Virus record (IMG/VR): IMGVR_UViG_3300020455_000025
Coordinates: 1-45,569 of that record
DNA: 45,569 nt
Reading direction: 5' to 3' (one strand)
Source of the DNA: a virus
In this document: in pieces, positions 1-6,811 of the stretch
Numbering within the stretch: position 1 is the stretch's first letter
How the letters are laid out: every line of letters begins with the position of its first letter
The notes under the pieces: generated by a model
What the model was told of the DNA's origin: nothing
Seen by the model: only the letters and a program-made list of their open reading frames with translations
Database searches by the model: none
Translations under genes and position numbers: made by a program

Positions 1-98
1 AGGTCAAGGTGTTACCTCCATGTTTAACTTTGGAAAAGGGTACGGAATAATCCTCGGAGTTTTGGCTGGGTTAGAGATGCCGATTAACTTAGTGAACC
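1..98. repeat. Left copy of the terminal overlap
   Basis: These bases match 45472-45569 at 94 of 98 positions. The differences fall at positions 4, 10, 16 and 89. The first three are silent in the RuvC-like reading frame and the fourth exchanges Leu for Ile. This shows that the sequence closes into a circle or is circularly permuted. The codon-compatible differences look like population variants joined in one assembly rather than random errors. Confidence 0.93.
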
Positions 99-277
99 CT
101 ACAACTTGGCAGACTTACTTAAAAGTTCAAAGAGGAAAAGACGGATCGAGAGAAAGAGCTTGCCAGCTACTACCAAATTATTCGCAATATTATGCCAGAA
201 AAAAAGATGATGGTAGATCGGATGCTTCTTTAATCGCTTACTATGGCATTTCTTTTGCCGATAGTGTAGGGTTATAA
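2..277 (+). CDS. RuvC-like Holliday junction resolvase, C-terminal part
   Basis: This is the 3' part of a gene that starts at 45275; joined across the circle it encodes about 157 residues, the usual size for phage RuvC-like nucleases. These enzymes cut four-way DNA junctions, resolving recombination and replication intermediates before packaging. The piece here carries the last acidic motif, DGRSDASLIAYYG, whose Asp (about residue 140 of the joined protein) completes the RNase H-fold metal site begun by Asp8 and Glu60 in the other piece. The reading frame is open from base 2, so the break is due to window linearisation and not mutation. A PD-(D/E)XK nuclease gene follows 30 bases downstream, fitting a recombination and replication operon. 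Assignment rests on motifs, order and length. Confidence 0.85.
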   Translation, partial: GQGVTSMFNFGKGYGIILGVLAGLEMPINLVNPTTWQTYLKVQRGKDGSRERACQLLPNYSQYYARKKDDGRSDASLIAYYGISFADSVGL

Positions 278-307
278 GACCAACAAGAAACAAACAGAGC
301 AGACAAA

Positions 308-1135
308 ATGGTAAATTTAAACAGAAACGGATTCCAAGCACATAACCTAAAGCACGTTAGTGTGTCCCAAATAAACAAGTTTAGGGAAGCTCCAGACTCT
401 TGGTTATGCCAGTATTTAGGAGGAGCAAAGTTTCCTTTTGGCTGGGCGGCAATACAAGGAGTTGCCGTTGAGTCTGGTGTCGAATGGGCATTATTCAATA
501 ATAAGCCTATTAAAGATGCTCAGAGAGTTGCAGTAGAGCAAATGCGATCTCAAGCAAAATTTCAAAAGAATATTGCAGAAAATTTAGAAAAGCGAGAGCC
601 GATAGTCGAAAGAATGGTCAAAGTTGCTTTGGAGCAGTTAGAACCTCTCGGAATTCCGCAAAAACCCCCAAAGGGATCTCGGCAACATCAAATAAACATC
701 CCAGTACGATTTGCTGATGGAGAGAATGGAACAATAAACTGCATGGGGTATCTCGATTTCTACTATCCAGAAGAGAATATTATCGTGGATCTCAAGACAA
801 CCTCAAAAGCACCTAGCAGATGGTCTTTATCTCATGGAATACAAGCTTCTGTATATCAGAAAGCCGTTCATGTTCTTAGAGGATCAGAGCATGAGATTAA
901 TAGACCTCAAGTTAAATTTTTATATGTATTAACTCGAAAAACTGACCCTTGGATATGGCTGGAAATGGAAGATCCAGACTACTACTTGGGTAGTTTTAAA
1001 AAAACAATAACTCAGATGGAAAAGTTACTGCGATTGTCAGACGATAAGCAAGTCCTCATAGATGCCATACCTCACAACCCAGATAGCTTTTATTGGAATG
1101 ATGCCCAAGAAATCCGTCAGAAATTTTACGGCTAG
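308..1135 (+). CDS. PD-(D/E)XK exonuclease (RecB/Cas4-like)
   Basis: A 275-residue nuclease of the PD-(D/E)XK superfamily. The core is visible as GYLDFYY followed by IIVDLKTT (about residues 140-165), giving the metal-binding Asp and the D-x-K pair, then the QASVYQKA helix, the Gln/Tyr motif usual in RecB and Cas4-like phage exonucleases. Such enzymes resect DNA ends for recombination or replication. An N-terminal segment, VSVSQINKFREAP, matches the start typical of this group, where the helix packs on the nuclease core. The gene lies between the RuvC-like resolvase and a possible SSB protein, which supports a recombination role. Cas4 relatives carry cysteine clusters, and none is seen here, so a plain exonuclease is more likely. 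Confidence 0.8.
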   Translation: MVNLNRNGFQAHNLKHVSVSQINKFREAPDSWLCQYLGGAKFPFGWAAIQGVAVESGVEWALFNNKPIKDAQRVAVEQMRSQAKFQKNIAENLEKREPIVERMVKVALEQLEPLGIPQKPPKGSRQHQINIPVRFADGENGTINCMGYLDFYYPEENIIVDLKTTSKAPSRWSLSHGIQASVYQKAVHVLRGSEHEINRPQVKFLYVLTRKTDPWIWLEMEDPDYYLGSFKKTITQMEKLLRLSDDKQVLIDAIPHNPDSFYWNDAQEIRQKFYG

Positions 1136-1145
1136 GAGGTCACTA

Positions 1146-1457
1146 ATTGAAACTGAACCAGACCTTACCTATCGGGATAAGCACCAAACACTTTGGTACA
1201 ATGTCCTCTATCAAGCCGTTATCGACTCTGGAAACCTCGAAAACACAAATCCAACGAGAAGAAAGCAAGCAAAAGAAGCTATCAAATGGATTTTCGAGAG
1301 CCGAAAAGATTTTGAAACTGTCTGTGATCTGTCGGAATTTGATCCAGATGCTTTCAGAAATCGAGCCAAGAAATACATCAAAGCTCGATACTCTGCCGAA
1401 CTCCTCGGCTCGGTGTTCGCCACTCACCGAATTAAAAAGTTGTGGCGAAATAAATAA
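1146..1457 (+). CDS. Hypothetical protein, probable ATT start
   Basis: A protein of about 104 residues that I do not recognise. The frame looks genuine: it has a balanced, charged and aromatic composition (for example YRDKHQTLWYNVLYQAV) unlike the Ser/Thr/Lys-rich overlapping frame. The start is unusual. A near-perfect Shine-Dalgarno AGGAGGT lies at 1134-1140, right on the previous stop codon, but the codon at proper spacing in this frame is ATT at 1146. A TTG at 1147 sits in the wrong frame. In-frame ATGs exist only upstream (1062, 1098, 1101), inside the nuclease gene and without such a site. Either ATT initiates, or a sequencing error hides an ATG. It lies in the early replication operon and may be a small accessory factor; helix-rich, soluble. 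Confidence 0.55.
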   Translation: METEPDLTYRDKHQTLWYNVLYQAVIDSGNLENTNPTRRKQAKEAIKWIFESRKDFETVCDLSEFDPDAFRNRAKKYIKARYSAELLGSVFATHRIKKLWRNK

Positions 1458-1473
1458 ATCTTAGGAGATTATA

Positions 1474-2115
1474 ATGCCTTTAAATATGTTAAATAGTGGT
1501 GGTGGTAATGCGTTTATCCGTTATTCAATCGAAGATGACGAGTGGTTGAAGTCCTCTCAAGAGGGAGCAATGCTGAAGATCGAAGATGAAGAGCTGGCAA
1601 ACCCAATGCACGTTGATATTCAAAATGTTCAGATGGGTTGGTTAAAGCTTGCCAATGGAAGAGATTGGATTCCTTGGGAAGATAACAATCCAATGAAAAA
1701 AGACAAAAATGGGGAATTAATATCACCTCAACCAGATGAGTCTTATAAGCAAGGTTTCACTTTAATGCTTTATAGCAAAAAAGTTTTTGTTGATGAAAAT
1801 GGAGGTGAGCCTTTAAGAGAATTATGCACTAGCCAAGTGGGTATGCTGGAATTCATAAAAGATCTTTATAATGGTCTTGAAGATCAGTTCAAAGCTAATG
1901 ATGGGAAATCAGCAATAATTAAGATTACTGGTACTGAAAAGGTTTCCATAGGAAAGGGTAAAACCCGAATTCCTCAATATGAGTTTCTTAAATGGGCAGA
2001 TAGTCCATTTGATAACGAACAAGCTACTGAAACTGCTCCAGTAGTGAGTACCGCCAAAGAGGATGTTGTTGTCGCAAAAGCCTCTTCTGATGACGTTAAT
2101 TTTGACGAAATCTAA
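1474..2115 (+). CDS. Possible single-stranded DNA-binding protein
   Basis: A 213-residue soluble protein with a good ribosome site (TAGGAGA) eight bases before its ATG. The C-terminal end is acidic and finishes in DDVNFDEI, like the acidic tails that phage and bacterial SSB proteins use to recruit partners. Before it, a segment around residues 150-175 (KITGTEKVSIGKGKTRIPQY) is basic and beta-rich, which would suit an OB-type DNA-binding surface. The position between a PD-(D/E)XK nuclease and the PrimPol-helicase is where many phages keep their SSB. No catalytic motif is visible. The SSB call is inference from tail, context and size; a recombination mediator is an alternative. Confidence 0.45.
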   Translation: MPLNMLNSGGGNAFIRYSIEDDEWLKSSQEGAMLKIEDEELANPMHVDIQNVQMGWLKLANGRDWIPWEDNNPMKKDKNGELISPQPDESYKQGFTLMLYSKKVFVDENGGEPLRELCTSQVGMLEFIKDLYNGLEDQFKANDGKSAIIKITGTEKVSIGKGKTRIPQYEFLKWADSPFDNEQATETAPVVSTAKEDVVVAKASSDDVNFDEI

Positions 2116-2126
2116 GGTGGTTTACT

Positions 2127-2164
2127 AGGGAGGGGGTTTTTTACCTTTTCCTCCTCCCTTTTTT
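2127..2164 (+). terminator. Intrinsic terminator before the PrimPol gene
   Basis: AGGGAGGGGG at 2127-2136 pairs with CCTCCTCCCT at 2150-2159, giving ten pairs with one G-U wobble, and is followed by a run of six T. It sits in the 63-base gap between the SSB-like gene and the PrimPol gene, so it probably attenuates rather than ends the early transcript, letting upstream proteins be made in excess over the primase-helicase. Confidence 0.7.
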
Positions 2165-2178
2165 AAAAGGGCAGTTAA

Positions 2179-4359
2179 ATGGAAAAAACAAAATACGAAT
2201 GGGCAAAGTATTGGGCAGATAAAGGGTTCAGCGTAATACCAGTCCACAAGGTTGACGAAAATGGGGTGTGCAGTTGCTCGGCAGGTAGGGATTGTGCTTC
2301 TCCTGGAAAACATCCAGCTAAGTCAAAATGGAAACAATATCAAGAAAAGAAAGCTGATGTTGACACACTATATATGTGGTTTGAGGGTCGGTTTAAAGAC
2401 TATAATATGGGTGTCGTTACTGGGAAGATCAGCAACAATATATTTGCCGTTGATGTAGATATTGGCGAGGGAAAGTTTGGGCAAGAGAGCTTTCACGATC
2501 TCCAGATGGCTAATGATGATCTGCCAGAAACATTAGAACAAATTACCGGATCTGGAGGTCGGCATTATTTCTATAAAGCAACAGACGATCAAGAAATTCA
2601 TACTGGTGCAAACACTCTTGGCGAGGGAATAGATACAAGAGGAGAGGGGGGATTTGTTGTTGTTGCTCCCAGTAATCATAAATCTGGTGGCAAATACATT
2701 GTCCATCCAGACGATAATATTATTGAAGATAGTCCAGATTGGCTCAAAGAATTATCACTAGCCAGTCTTTTCCGAACAAACGGAATAAACGGATCTGCCA
2801 TGAAATCTGGAATAACCGATAAATGGGGAGATCTCATAGATGGTCGAGAGTCCTATATGGTGCAACTCATACTCGGAACGATCCGAACATGGTACACACA
2901 AAAAGGCATACTGCCGACTGTCCAAGAGCTTGTCGAAGATGCCTACCCAACTTATGAACGTAAAGCGAGATCCAGAGGAATGTCTCTTGATGAAGATGGT
3001 CGAGGATTAAAGCTATTTCAATGGAAAGCTAGTTATCAGTTAAAACGAGCAAAGAACAACGAACTTAAAATACTTCAAGGTGTTGTTGCTGGCTCTGAGA
3101 ATTCGTCACAGATAAATGAAACTTCATTTTTGTCTAAACCACAAAACTCTGTGACGGATGCTGAGAGGGGGATTACTGCTACTGCTCTGCCCAATCCCCC
3201 TTTCTGTATAAAAGATTGGGGAGTTAGTCGGTTTCGTGGCAAAGCTCCAGAACAAGAATGGCTAATCGAAAACATACTACCTAGAAAAATTCCAGGACTT
3301 ATTGCGGCAATCGGAGGGCTGGGTAAGTCTTTTATAATGCTTGATCTGGCTATGAAAGTAGCTGGAGGAGATCAAGGGATGCACCAAGAAACGGCTTTGG
3401 GAGGGAAAGTTGTCCATAATGGAAAGGTCGTTTTTCTTGGTGCTGAAGATAGTGCAAACAGTATTCATAGAAGAATAGAGAATATCGCTGGTGTTAATCT
3501 TTTGGAAAGAGCAAACGGAAATCTGTTTGTCGTTCCTATGCCAGATGCTGGAGGTGTTGTTCCGTTTATTCAAAACTCTTTAGGGCAATATAGCGTTACT
3601 GACTATTACCAGAATTTACGAGAGCAACTAATCGCCTTAGGTGATGTTGCTCTCGTAATAATAGATCCATTACAAGCCTTTGCTCATGCCGATATAAATA
3701 CTGACCCTGCCGCTGGACAATTCTTTTGGTCATTGATGGCTGAATTATGTGCCGTTACTGGAGCAAGTGTTCTGGTTGCTCACCACATGAGGAAAGAGGG
3801 TACGTTCAGCATCAAGAAGTCAATACAAGCCAGAGAGTCCATTAGAGGAACTACGGCTCTCGTAGATGGTGCTAGATGGGTCTATGGACTCTGGCAAATG
3901 CCAGAAAGTGACGAGATCGTGGTTGCTCAGAAAATGGATTTCGAAGCTGGATCTGGAAATTGTGTCATGGGTGGGATCGTAAAAGTAAATGACTCAGCCG
4001 ATAATTCAACTAGAGCCTTTGTCCGAAATGAAGCTGGTCTGCTCGTAGATCGAACAATGGAAATAGATCATATCCTAGTAGCATCAGCAAAACTCGATAA
4101 ATCCCAAACTTCAGCAATATTTGAGGAGATAACTAGACGTTGGGGTACTGATGAACCTTTCGCTATGGCTCTCAATACTACCAGATCTCTTCAAGCATAC
4201 ATGATTAAGGAATATGGGATGCCGAAACGATCAGCCAGAGGTTACATCCAAGCATGGTCGGATCAGAAATTTATCGAAAACGTAGTCCACACAGCAAAAA
4301 CAAAAACAAAAGGAATTCGTGTGGTTCGTACACCAGATCAACCAACATGGGGAAATTGA
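2179..4359 (+). CDS. PrimPol-helicase (bifunctional primase/polymerase plus RepA-like ATPase)
   Basis: A 726-residue replication protein with two parts. Residues about 5-190 form an archaeo-eukaryotic type primase/polymerase domain of the Prim-Pol group: metal-binding DVD at 92-94, SGGRH at about 125-129, and the trailing IDTRG and VVAPSNHKSGG segments. Residues about 355-600 form a RecA-type hexameric helicase like plasmid RepA/AAA_25: Walker A GGLGKS at 379-384, Walker B ALVIIDPLQ, and the sensor VAHHMRKEG. Such fusions prime and unwind phage or plasmid origins, and some can extend primers as polymerases. The C-terminal stretch may carry a winged helix for origin binding. No separate DNA polymerase was recognised, so host polymerase or this PrimPol must do synthesis. 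An array of short repeats lies about 640 bases downstream. Confidence 0.9.
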   Translation: MEKTKYEWAKYWADKGFSVIPVHKVDENGVCSCSAGRDCASPGKHPAKSKWKQYQEKKADVDTLYMWFEGRFKDYNMGVVTGKISNNIFAVDVDIGEGKFGQESFHDLQMANDDLPETLEQITGSGGRHYFYKATDDQEIHTGANTLGEGIDTRGEGGFVVVAPSNHKSGGKYIVHPDDNIIEDSPDWLKELSLASLFRTNGINGSAMKSGITDKWGDLIDGRESYMVQLILGTIRTWYTQKGILPTVQELVEDAYPTYERKARSRGMSLDEDGRGLKLFQWKASYQLKRAKNNELKILQGVVAGSENSSQINETSFLSKPQNSVTDAERGITATALPNPPFCIKDWGVSRFRGKAPEQEWLIENILPRKIPGLIAAIGGLGKSFIMLDLAMKVAGGDQGMHQETALGGKVVHNGKVVFLGAEDSANSIHRRIENIAGVNLLERANGNLFVVPMPDAGGVVPFIQNSLGQYSVTDYYQNLREQLIALGDVALVIIDPLQAFAHADINTDPAAGQFFWSLMAELCAVTGASVLVAHHMRKEGTFSIKKSIQARESIRGTTALVDGARWVYGLWQMPESDEIVVAQKMDFEAGSGNCVMGGIVKVNDSADNSTRAFVRNEAGLLVDRTMEIDHILVASAKLDKSQTSAIFEEITRRWGTDEPFAMALNTTRSLQAYMIKEYGMPKRSARGYIQAWSDQKFIENVVHTAKTKTKGIRVVRTPDQPTWGN

Positions 4360-4361
4360 GC

Positions 4362-4565
4362 ATGGCAGAAAACGAAATATTTAAACTCAAACGATACCGA
4401 ACAACGATATATGAGCATACCTGTGTTCGTTGTGGTGACGTTATCAACCTTAGTTCTGGATCTCGAAAGGGTCACAAAACGAAAGAGGGCAATATCTGTA
4501 CTTCTTGCAAAAGAAAAAAGCTGCGGAAAGAAAATCCAACAGATTATGAGGGGACACCAGTATAA
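4362..4565 (+). CDS. Small zinc-finger protein
   Basis: A 67-residue basic protein starting two bases after the PrimPol stop codon. Two CxxC pairs, CVRCG (about residues 21-24) and CTSCK (about 47-50), are separated by 22 residues and should bind one zinc ion; the tail after them is Lys/Arg-rich (CKRKKLRKE). Proteins of this kind bind nucleic acid or regulate transcription in phage early operons. A longer in-frame start exists upstream inside the PrimPol gene, but that segment is low-complexity and the ATG at 4362 fits close operon packing. The exact target is unknown. Confidence 0.6.
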   Translation: MAENEIFKLKRYRTTIYEHTCVRCGDVINLSSGSRKGHKTKEGNICTSCKRKKLRKENPTDYEGTPV

Positions 4566-4767
4566 AGTGCTGAAGATAGTCACATACACCATGTATCTAA
4601 TTACAGTTACGGACATAGAGAACCCAGAGTTCGAGGTTCATAGGCTTGTATTTGATAACCAAAGGGATTGTGTACGTCTTGCAGAAGCCGTTAATCAGCT
4701 AAGAGATCCAATATCAACAAAGAAGAATTGTAGGAGTGTGCAGTCGTTTTATTACGATTTGCCGTAA
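4546..4767 (+). CDS. Small hypothetical protein
   Basis: An unrecognised protein of about 73 residues. Its composition is natural (MYLITVTDIENPEFEVH, then charged helices and a SFYYDLP end). I placed the start at ATG 4546, overlapping the zinc-finger gene by 20 bases; a GTG at 4567 or the ATG at 4591 is also possible, since no strong ribosome site singles one out. The next gene begins at the base after its stop, so it belongs to the same tightly packed early operon. No transmembrane segment or catalytic motif is visible. Confidence 0.5.
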   Translation: MRGHQYKVLKIVTYTMYLITVTDIENPEFEVHRLVFDNQRDCVRLAEAVNQLRDPISTKKNCRSVQSFYYDLP

Positions 4768-5082
4768 ATGAAAATGTCAATAAAAGATAAAATAGAACGC
4801 ATCAAAGAAGCTCTAACCTTGTGGGCATCACTCGATCTCAAGAATTTAGATGAAGAGTATGGAAAGGAGTCCGAAAGAGTACCTCTTGAACTGGGTCGTA
4901 AACGAAGAGCCTACCACCTCAAAGTCCTTAACGATTTTGAATACATAATCCAGCATCTAGGTATGACCGATATGTCACCAGAATGGCAAAATTACGTTAC
5001 TTCCGCCAGCGAAAGTAAAGGGGGGGAAGAGCCAAAAAGGGCGGAAGTGGAGGGGGTCAATGCCGAAAAAGGGCGGAAGTGA
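4768..5082 (+). CDS. Small charged hypothetical protein
   Basis: An unrecognised protein of 104 residues, highly charged and mostly helical (KDKIERIKEALTLWASLDL), starting directly after the preceding stop; ATG 4768 or ATG 4774 could serve. The last 25-30 residues (SKGGEEPKRAEVEGVNAEKG) are encoded by the first units of the GGCGGAAGT repeat array, so the C-terminal tail is partly a by-product of DNA repeats and is probably disordered. Placed beside the PrimPol gene and the repeats, it might assist replication initiation, but that is only context. Confidence 0.55.
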   Translation: MKMSIKDKIERIKEALTLWASLDLKNLDEEYGKESERVPLELGRKRRAYHLKVLNDFEYIIQHLGMTDMSPEWQNYVTSASESKGGEEPKRAEVEGVNAEKGRK

Positions 5083-5190
5083 AATGATATCAGCCTTAAA
5101 AATAGGCGGAAGTAAGCGAAAGTGGGCGGAAGTAAGGGCGAAAGTAAACCCCTTATACCCCTATACACTACTTTCGCTAGGGCGAAAAGT
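4999..5190. repeat. Iteron-like repeat array, candidate replication origin
   Basis: Four exact direct copies of GGCGGAAGT lie at 5040-5048, 5072-5080, 5105-5113 and 5125-5133, with an inverted copy at 4999-5007. Variants GCGAAAGT lie at 5009-5016, 5116-5123 and 5138-5145, inverted at 5170-5177, with GGCGAAAAGT at 5181-5190. From 5104 to 5145 the units follow each other every 10-12 bases, about one helical turn, so bound proteins would line up on one face. The array ends in an imperfect inverted repeat. It follows the PrimPol-helicase by about 640 bases and is flanked by AT-rich DNA. Iterons for an initiator are the best explanation; operators are the alternative. Confidence 0.6.
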
Positions 5191-5210
5191 GTAGTTATAG
5201 GAATATAAGA

Positions 5211-5429
5211 TTGGAAGCTCTGGCATTAATATTTTATTTGGAATCCATTAAGAACTTAGAAGCTGGGTACTATAAATGTTTCTGTATCATTAAGCAGATC
5301 CCTAGAGCTATGCCACAACCTCTGAATAGAACTGATAGATGGACTTGCGTAAAAAGAAACATTCTTTGCTTCAAAGGAAAGGAACTCGAAGATGATAAAG
5401 ACAAGGTATTCTCAGATGAACTTAAATAA
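5211..5429 (+). CDS. Small hypothetical protein, TTG start
   Basis: An unrecognised open frame of 72 residues reading from TTG at 5211, with a weak AGGA site before it; an in-frame ATG at about 5310 would give a shorter product. The N-terminal part is moderately hydrophobic (MEALALIFYLESIKNLEAGYY) with several cysteines, and the C-terminal part is charged. It begins just after the repeat array and overlaps the next gene by 38 bases. Coding is plausible but not certain; the stretch could instead be a leader for the following gene. Confidence 0.35.
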   Translation: MEALALIFYLESIKNLEAGYYKCFCIIKQIPRAMPQPLNRTDRWTCVKRNILCFKGKELEDDKDKVFSDELK

Positions 5430-5991
5430 TAGCTGGGATAAAAAGAAGTTGGCGAAAGATCGTAACGAAGTGGGACAAGCTACAGTTGACTCGCTAGAAG
5501 AATTTGCCTGGAGATTGCAACAAAGATGGGGAAGAGGAAAGCTACAACGTCTAGCATCTCCTCAATTAGCCGTTGCCTTTAAACAAGCTCAACAGAATTT
5601 CGAAAAGGCTTACCTAGAAGATGATGTGAAATATATGGTGCAAAAAGCGAATAACCTTATTCAAGGATGGGAAGCTTTAGAGAAATATGCCTATAAGAAT
5701 GGGCATAAGCCGAATGACGTTAAGATCTGGTATGCGATTGCTCCAATAGAATGTGATGCTTTTACCTATGCAATCGTTAAAGATCATTCCGATATGCAAT
5801 TTGTCGATAAAGAGTCAGCCGATAGAACTTACACATTAGACGAGATCGCAACCATAATTCATAAATTCGAAAAAAATAATTCAGCCGCCACCGATATTAA
5901 GGATCTCTTTGAGGGATCAGAAATTCAACCTAACGGAGATAAAGATGAAAAAGAAACAGAACTCCCCTTTGATGACGAAATCCCCTATTAG
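5392..5991 (+). CDS. Hypothetical early phage protein
   Basis: An unrecognised soluble protein of 199 residues (ATG 5392; ATG 5416 is a possible alternative). It has a basic, helical N-terminal third (LEEFAWRLQQRWGRGKLQRL) and a strongly acidic tail ending in ELPFDDEIPY. Basic body with acidic tail is seen in several DNA-metabolism accessory proteins, but no known motif can be named. It overlaps the following DUF6378-like gene by 47 bases, so the two are probably translated in a coupled way at the end of the early operon. Confidence 0.6.
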   Translation: MIKTRYSQMNLNNSWDKKKLAKDRNEVGQATVDSLEEFAWRLQQRWGRGKLQRLASPQLAVAFKQAQQNFEKAYLEDDVKYMVQKANNLIQGWEALEKYAYKNGHKPNDVKIWYAIAPIECDAFTYAIVKDHSDMQFVDKESADRTYTLDEIATIIHKFEKNNSAATDIKDLFEGSEIQPNGDKDEKETELPFDDEIPY

Positions 5992-6271
5992 AGCCGAAAT
6001 GCTCCAAGAGGTCGAGCAACTCATTTGTTCGGATAGGAATTCCTCCTATGGTGAGCCCTATGAGAATATGGATCGAACTGCTCAGATGTTGAGAGCCTAT
6101 TTCGGAAAGAGAGAGGGATATTCAATAAATTCTGTTGATGTTGCTATCTTTGGAATAATTCTGAAATTAGGCAGACTGGCTAATGATCCAGATCATTCAG
6201 ATAGTCTAAAAGATGTAGCTGGTTATTCAGCTATTGCTTTTGAATGTTCCAAAAAAAAACCCCAGTCCTAA
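5945..6271 (+). CDS. DUF6378-like phage protein
   Basis: A 108-residue protein resembling the DUF6378 family, small proteins common in phage early regions whose function is not established. The family pattern is visible: an N-terminal helix, then DRNSSYGEPYENMDRTA (about residues 32-48), then VDVAIFGIILKLGRLAND and a C-terminal DVAGYSAIAFEC helix. The repeated Asp/Glu and helical layout recalls all-alpha MazG-like nucleotide hydrolases, which is inference only. I chose ATG 5945 because GGAG lies six bases upstream; an ATG at 5909 is less well placed. The stop codon is embedded in a terminator, so this is the last gene of the rightward early unit. Confidence 0.7.
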   Translation: MKKKQNSPLMTKSPIRAEMLQEVEQLICSDRNSSYGEPYENMDRTAQMLRAYFGKREGYSINSVDVAIFGIILKLGRLANDPDHSDSLKDVAGYSAIAFECSKKKPQS

Positions 6272-6284
6272 AACTGAGGTTTTT
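6255..6284. terminator. Bidirectional terminator between convergent operons
   Basis: AAAAACCCCAGT at 6255-6266 pairs with ACTGAGGTTTTT at 6273-6284 (one C/A mismatch) around a six-base loop. It has a T run after the stem on the plus strand and, because of the A run, on the minus strand as well. It sits where the rightward early operon and the leftward accessory operon converge, and the loop contains the stop codon of the DUF6378-like gene. Confidence 0.85.
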
Positions 6285-6309
6285 CTCGGAATTTTTGAAA
6301 AATGGTTGC

Positions 6310-6606
6310 TCAAAATTTGTCTATAAATTTTAAGATCTCATTGAAATCATCAGTTTCTAATAACGTCATCTGATAATTTTCATCCATTTCATTATCATTT
6401 GTAATTTGAAACCTCTTCATATCTAAATCCTCTCTCTGGTATACATCTGGATGGTCAATGAAAATTTTTAGGTTCTTTTCATTAACTCTATAAGATGGGC
6501 AAAGATCGTTAGCATAACCAGTATATTCCCAGCCTTTAGGGAACGTCATGCCTTTTAGACATTGTTCGAAATATGGATCTCTAATTGATTTCATTTCAAA
6601 CTCCAT
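6310..6606 (-). CDS. Hypothetical protein, last gene of leftward operon
   Basis: An unrecognised acidic protein of 98 residues, rich in Asp, Glu, Tyr and Phe (DPYFEQCLKGMTFPKGWEY near the start). It is the most distal gene of the leftward accessory operon, overlapping the preceding gene by 11 bases and ending about 25 bases before the bidirectional terminator. No transmembrane segment, signal peptide or catalytic motif is visible. Its size and charge would suit a host-takeover or inhibitor protein, but that is speculation. Confidence 0.55.
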   Translation of the reverse strand: MEFEMKSIRDPYFEQCLKGMTFPKGWEYTGYANDLCPSYRVNEKNLKIFIDHPDVYQREDLDMKRFQITNDNEMDENYQMTLLETDDFNEILKFIDKF

Positions 6607-6799
6607 AATCAGTAGACGTTACGACATTGCAAATGCTGGTCGTGTAACAATCATCACGTTCACGATTTTTTGTATACTCAACGTGAGCATCATAATAACT
6701 TTCGTGAGTAGTCCAGCTATCGTAATATGAATCATTAGTCTTAAATGCTTCAAATCTCGGTTTTGTAAAAGTAGCAATAACTATAAAAAATTTTGTCAT
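6596..6799 (-). CDS. Small hypothetical protein
   Basis: An unrecognised protein of 67 residues. The start is firm: the minus strand reads AAGGAGGATATAAA directly before the ATG at 6799, one of the best ribosome sites in the window. The first dozen residues (MTKFFIVIATFTKP) are hydrophobic, then the chain is rich in Tyr, Ser, Thr and Asp with repeated SYYD motifs (DSYYDSWTTHESYYDAH), an internal near-repeat. It lies 12 bases after the methyltransferase-like gene. Confidence 0.55.
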   Translation of the reverse strand: MTKFFIVIATFTKPRFEAFKTNDSYYDSWTTHESYYDAHVEYTKNRERDDCYTTSICNVVTSTDYGV

Positions 6800-6811
6800 T
6801 TTATATCCTCC

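Noticed and set aside
1147-1464. Frame beginning at TTG 1147 after the strong ribosome site
   Set aside because: Spacing is good, but the product is Ser/Thr/Lys-rich and without structure, while the overlapping frame has natural protein composition.
5040-5145. CRISPR array in the GGCGGAAGT repeats
   Set aside because: Units are only 9-10 bases, spacers are absent or irregular, and there are no cas genes.
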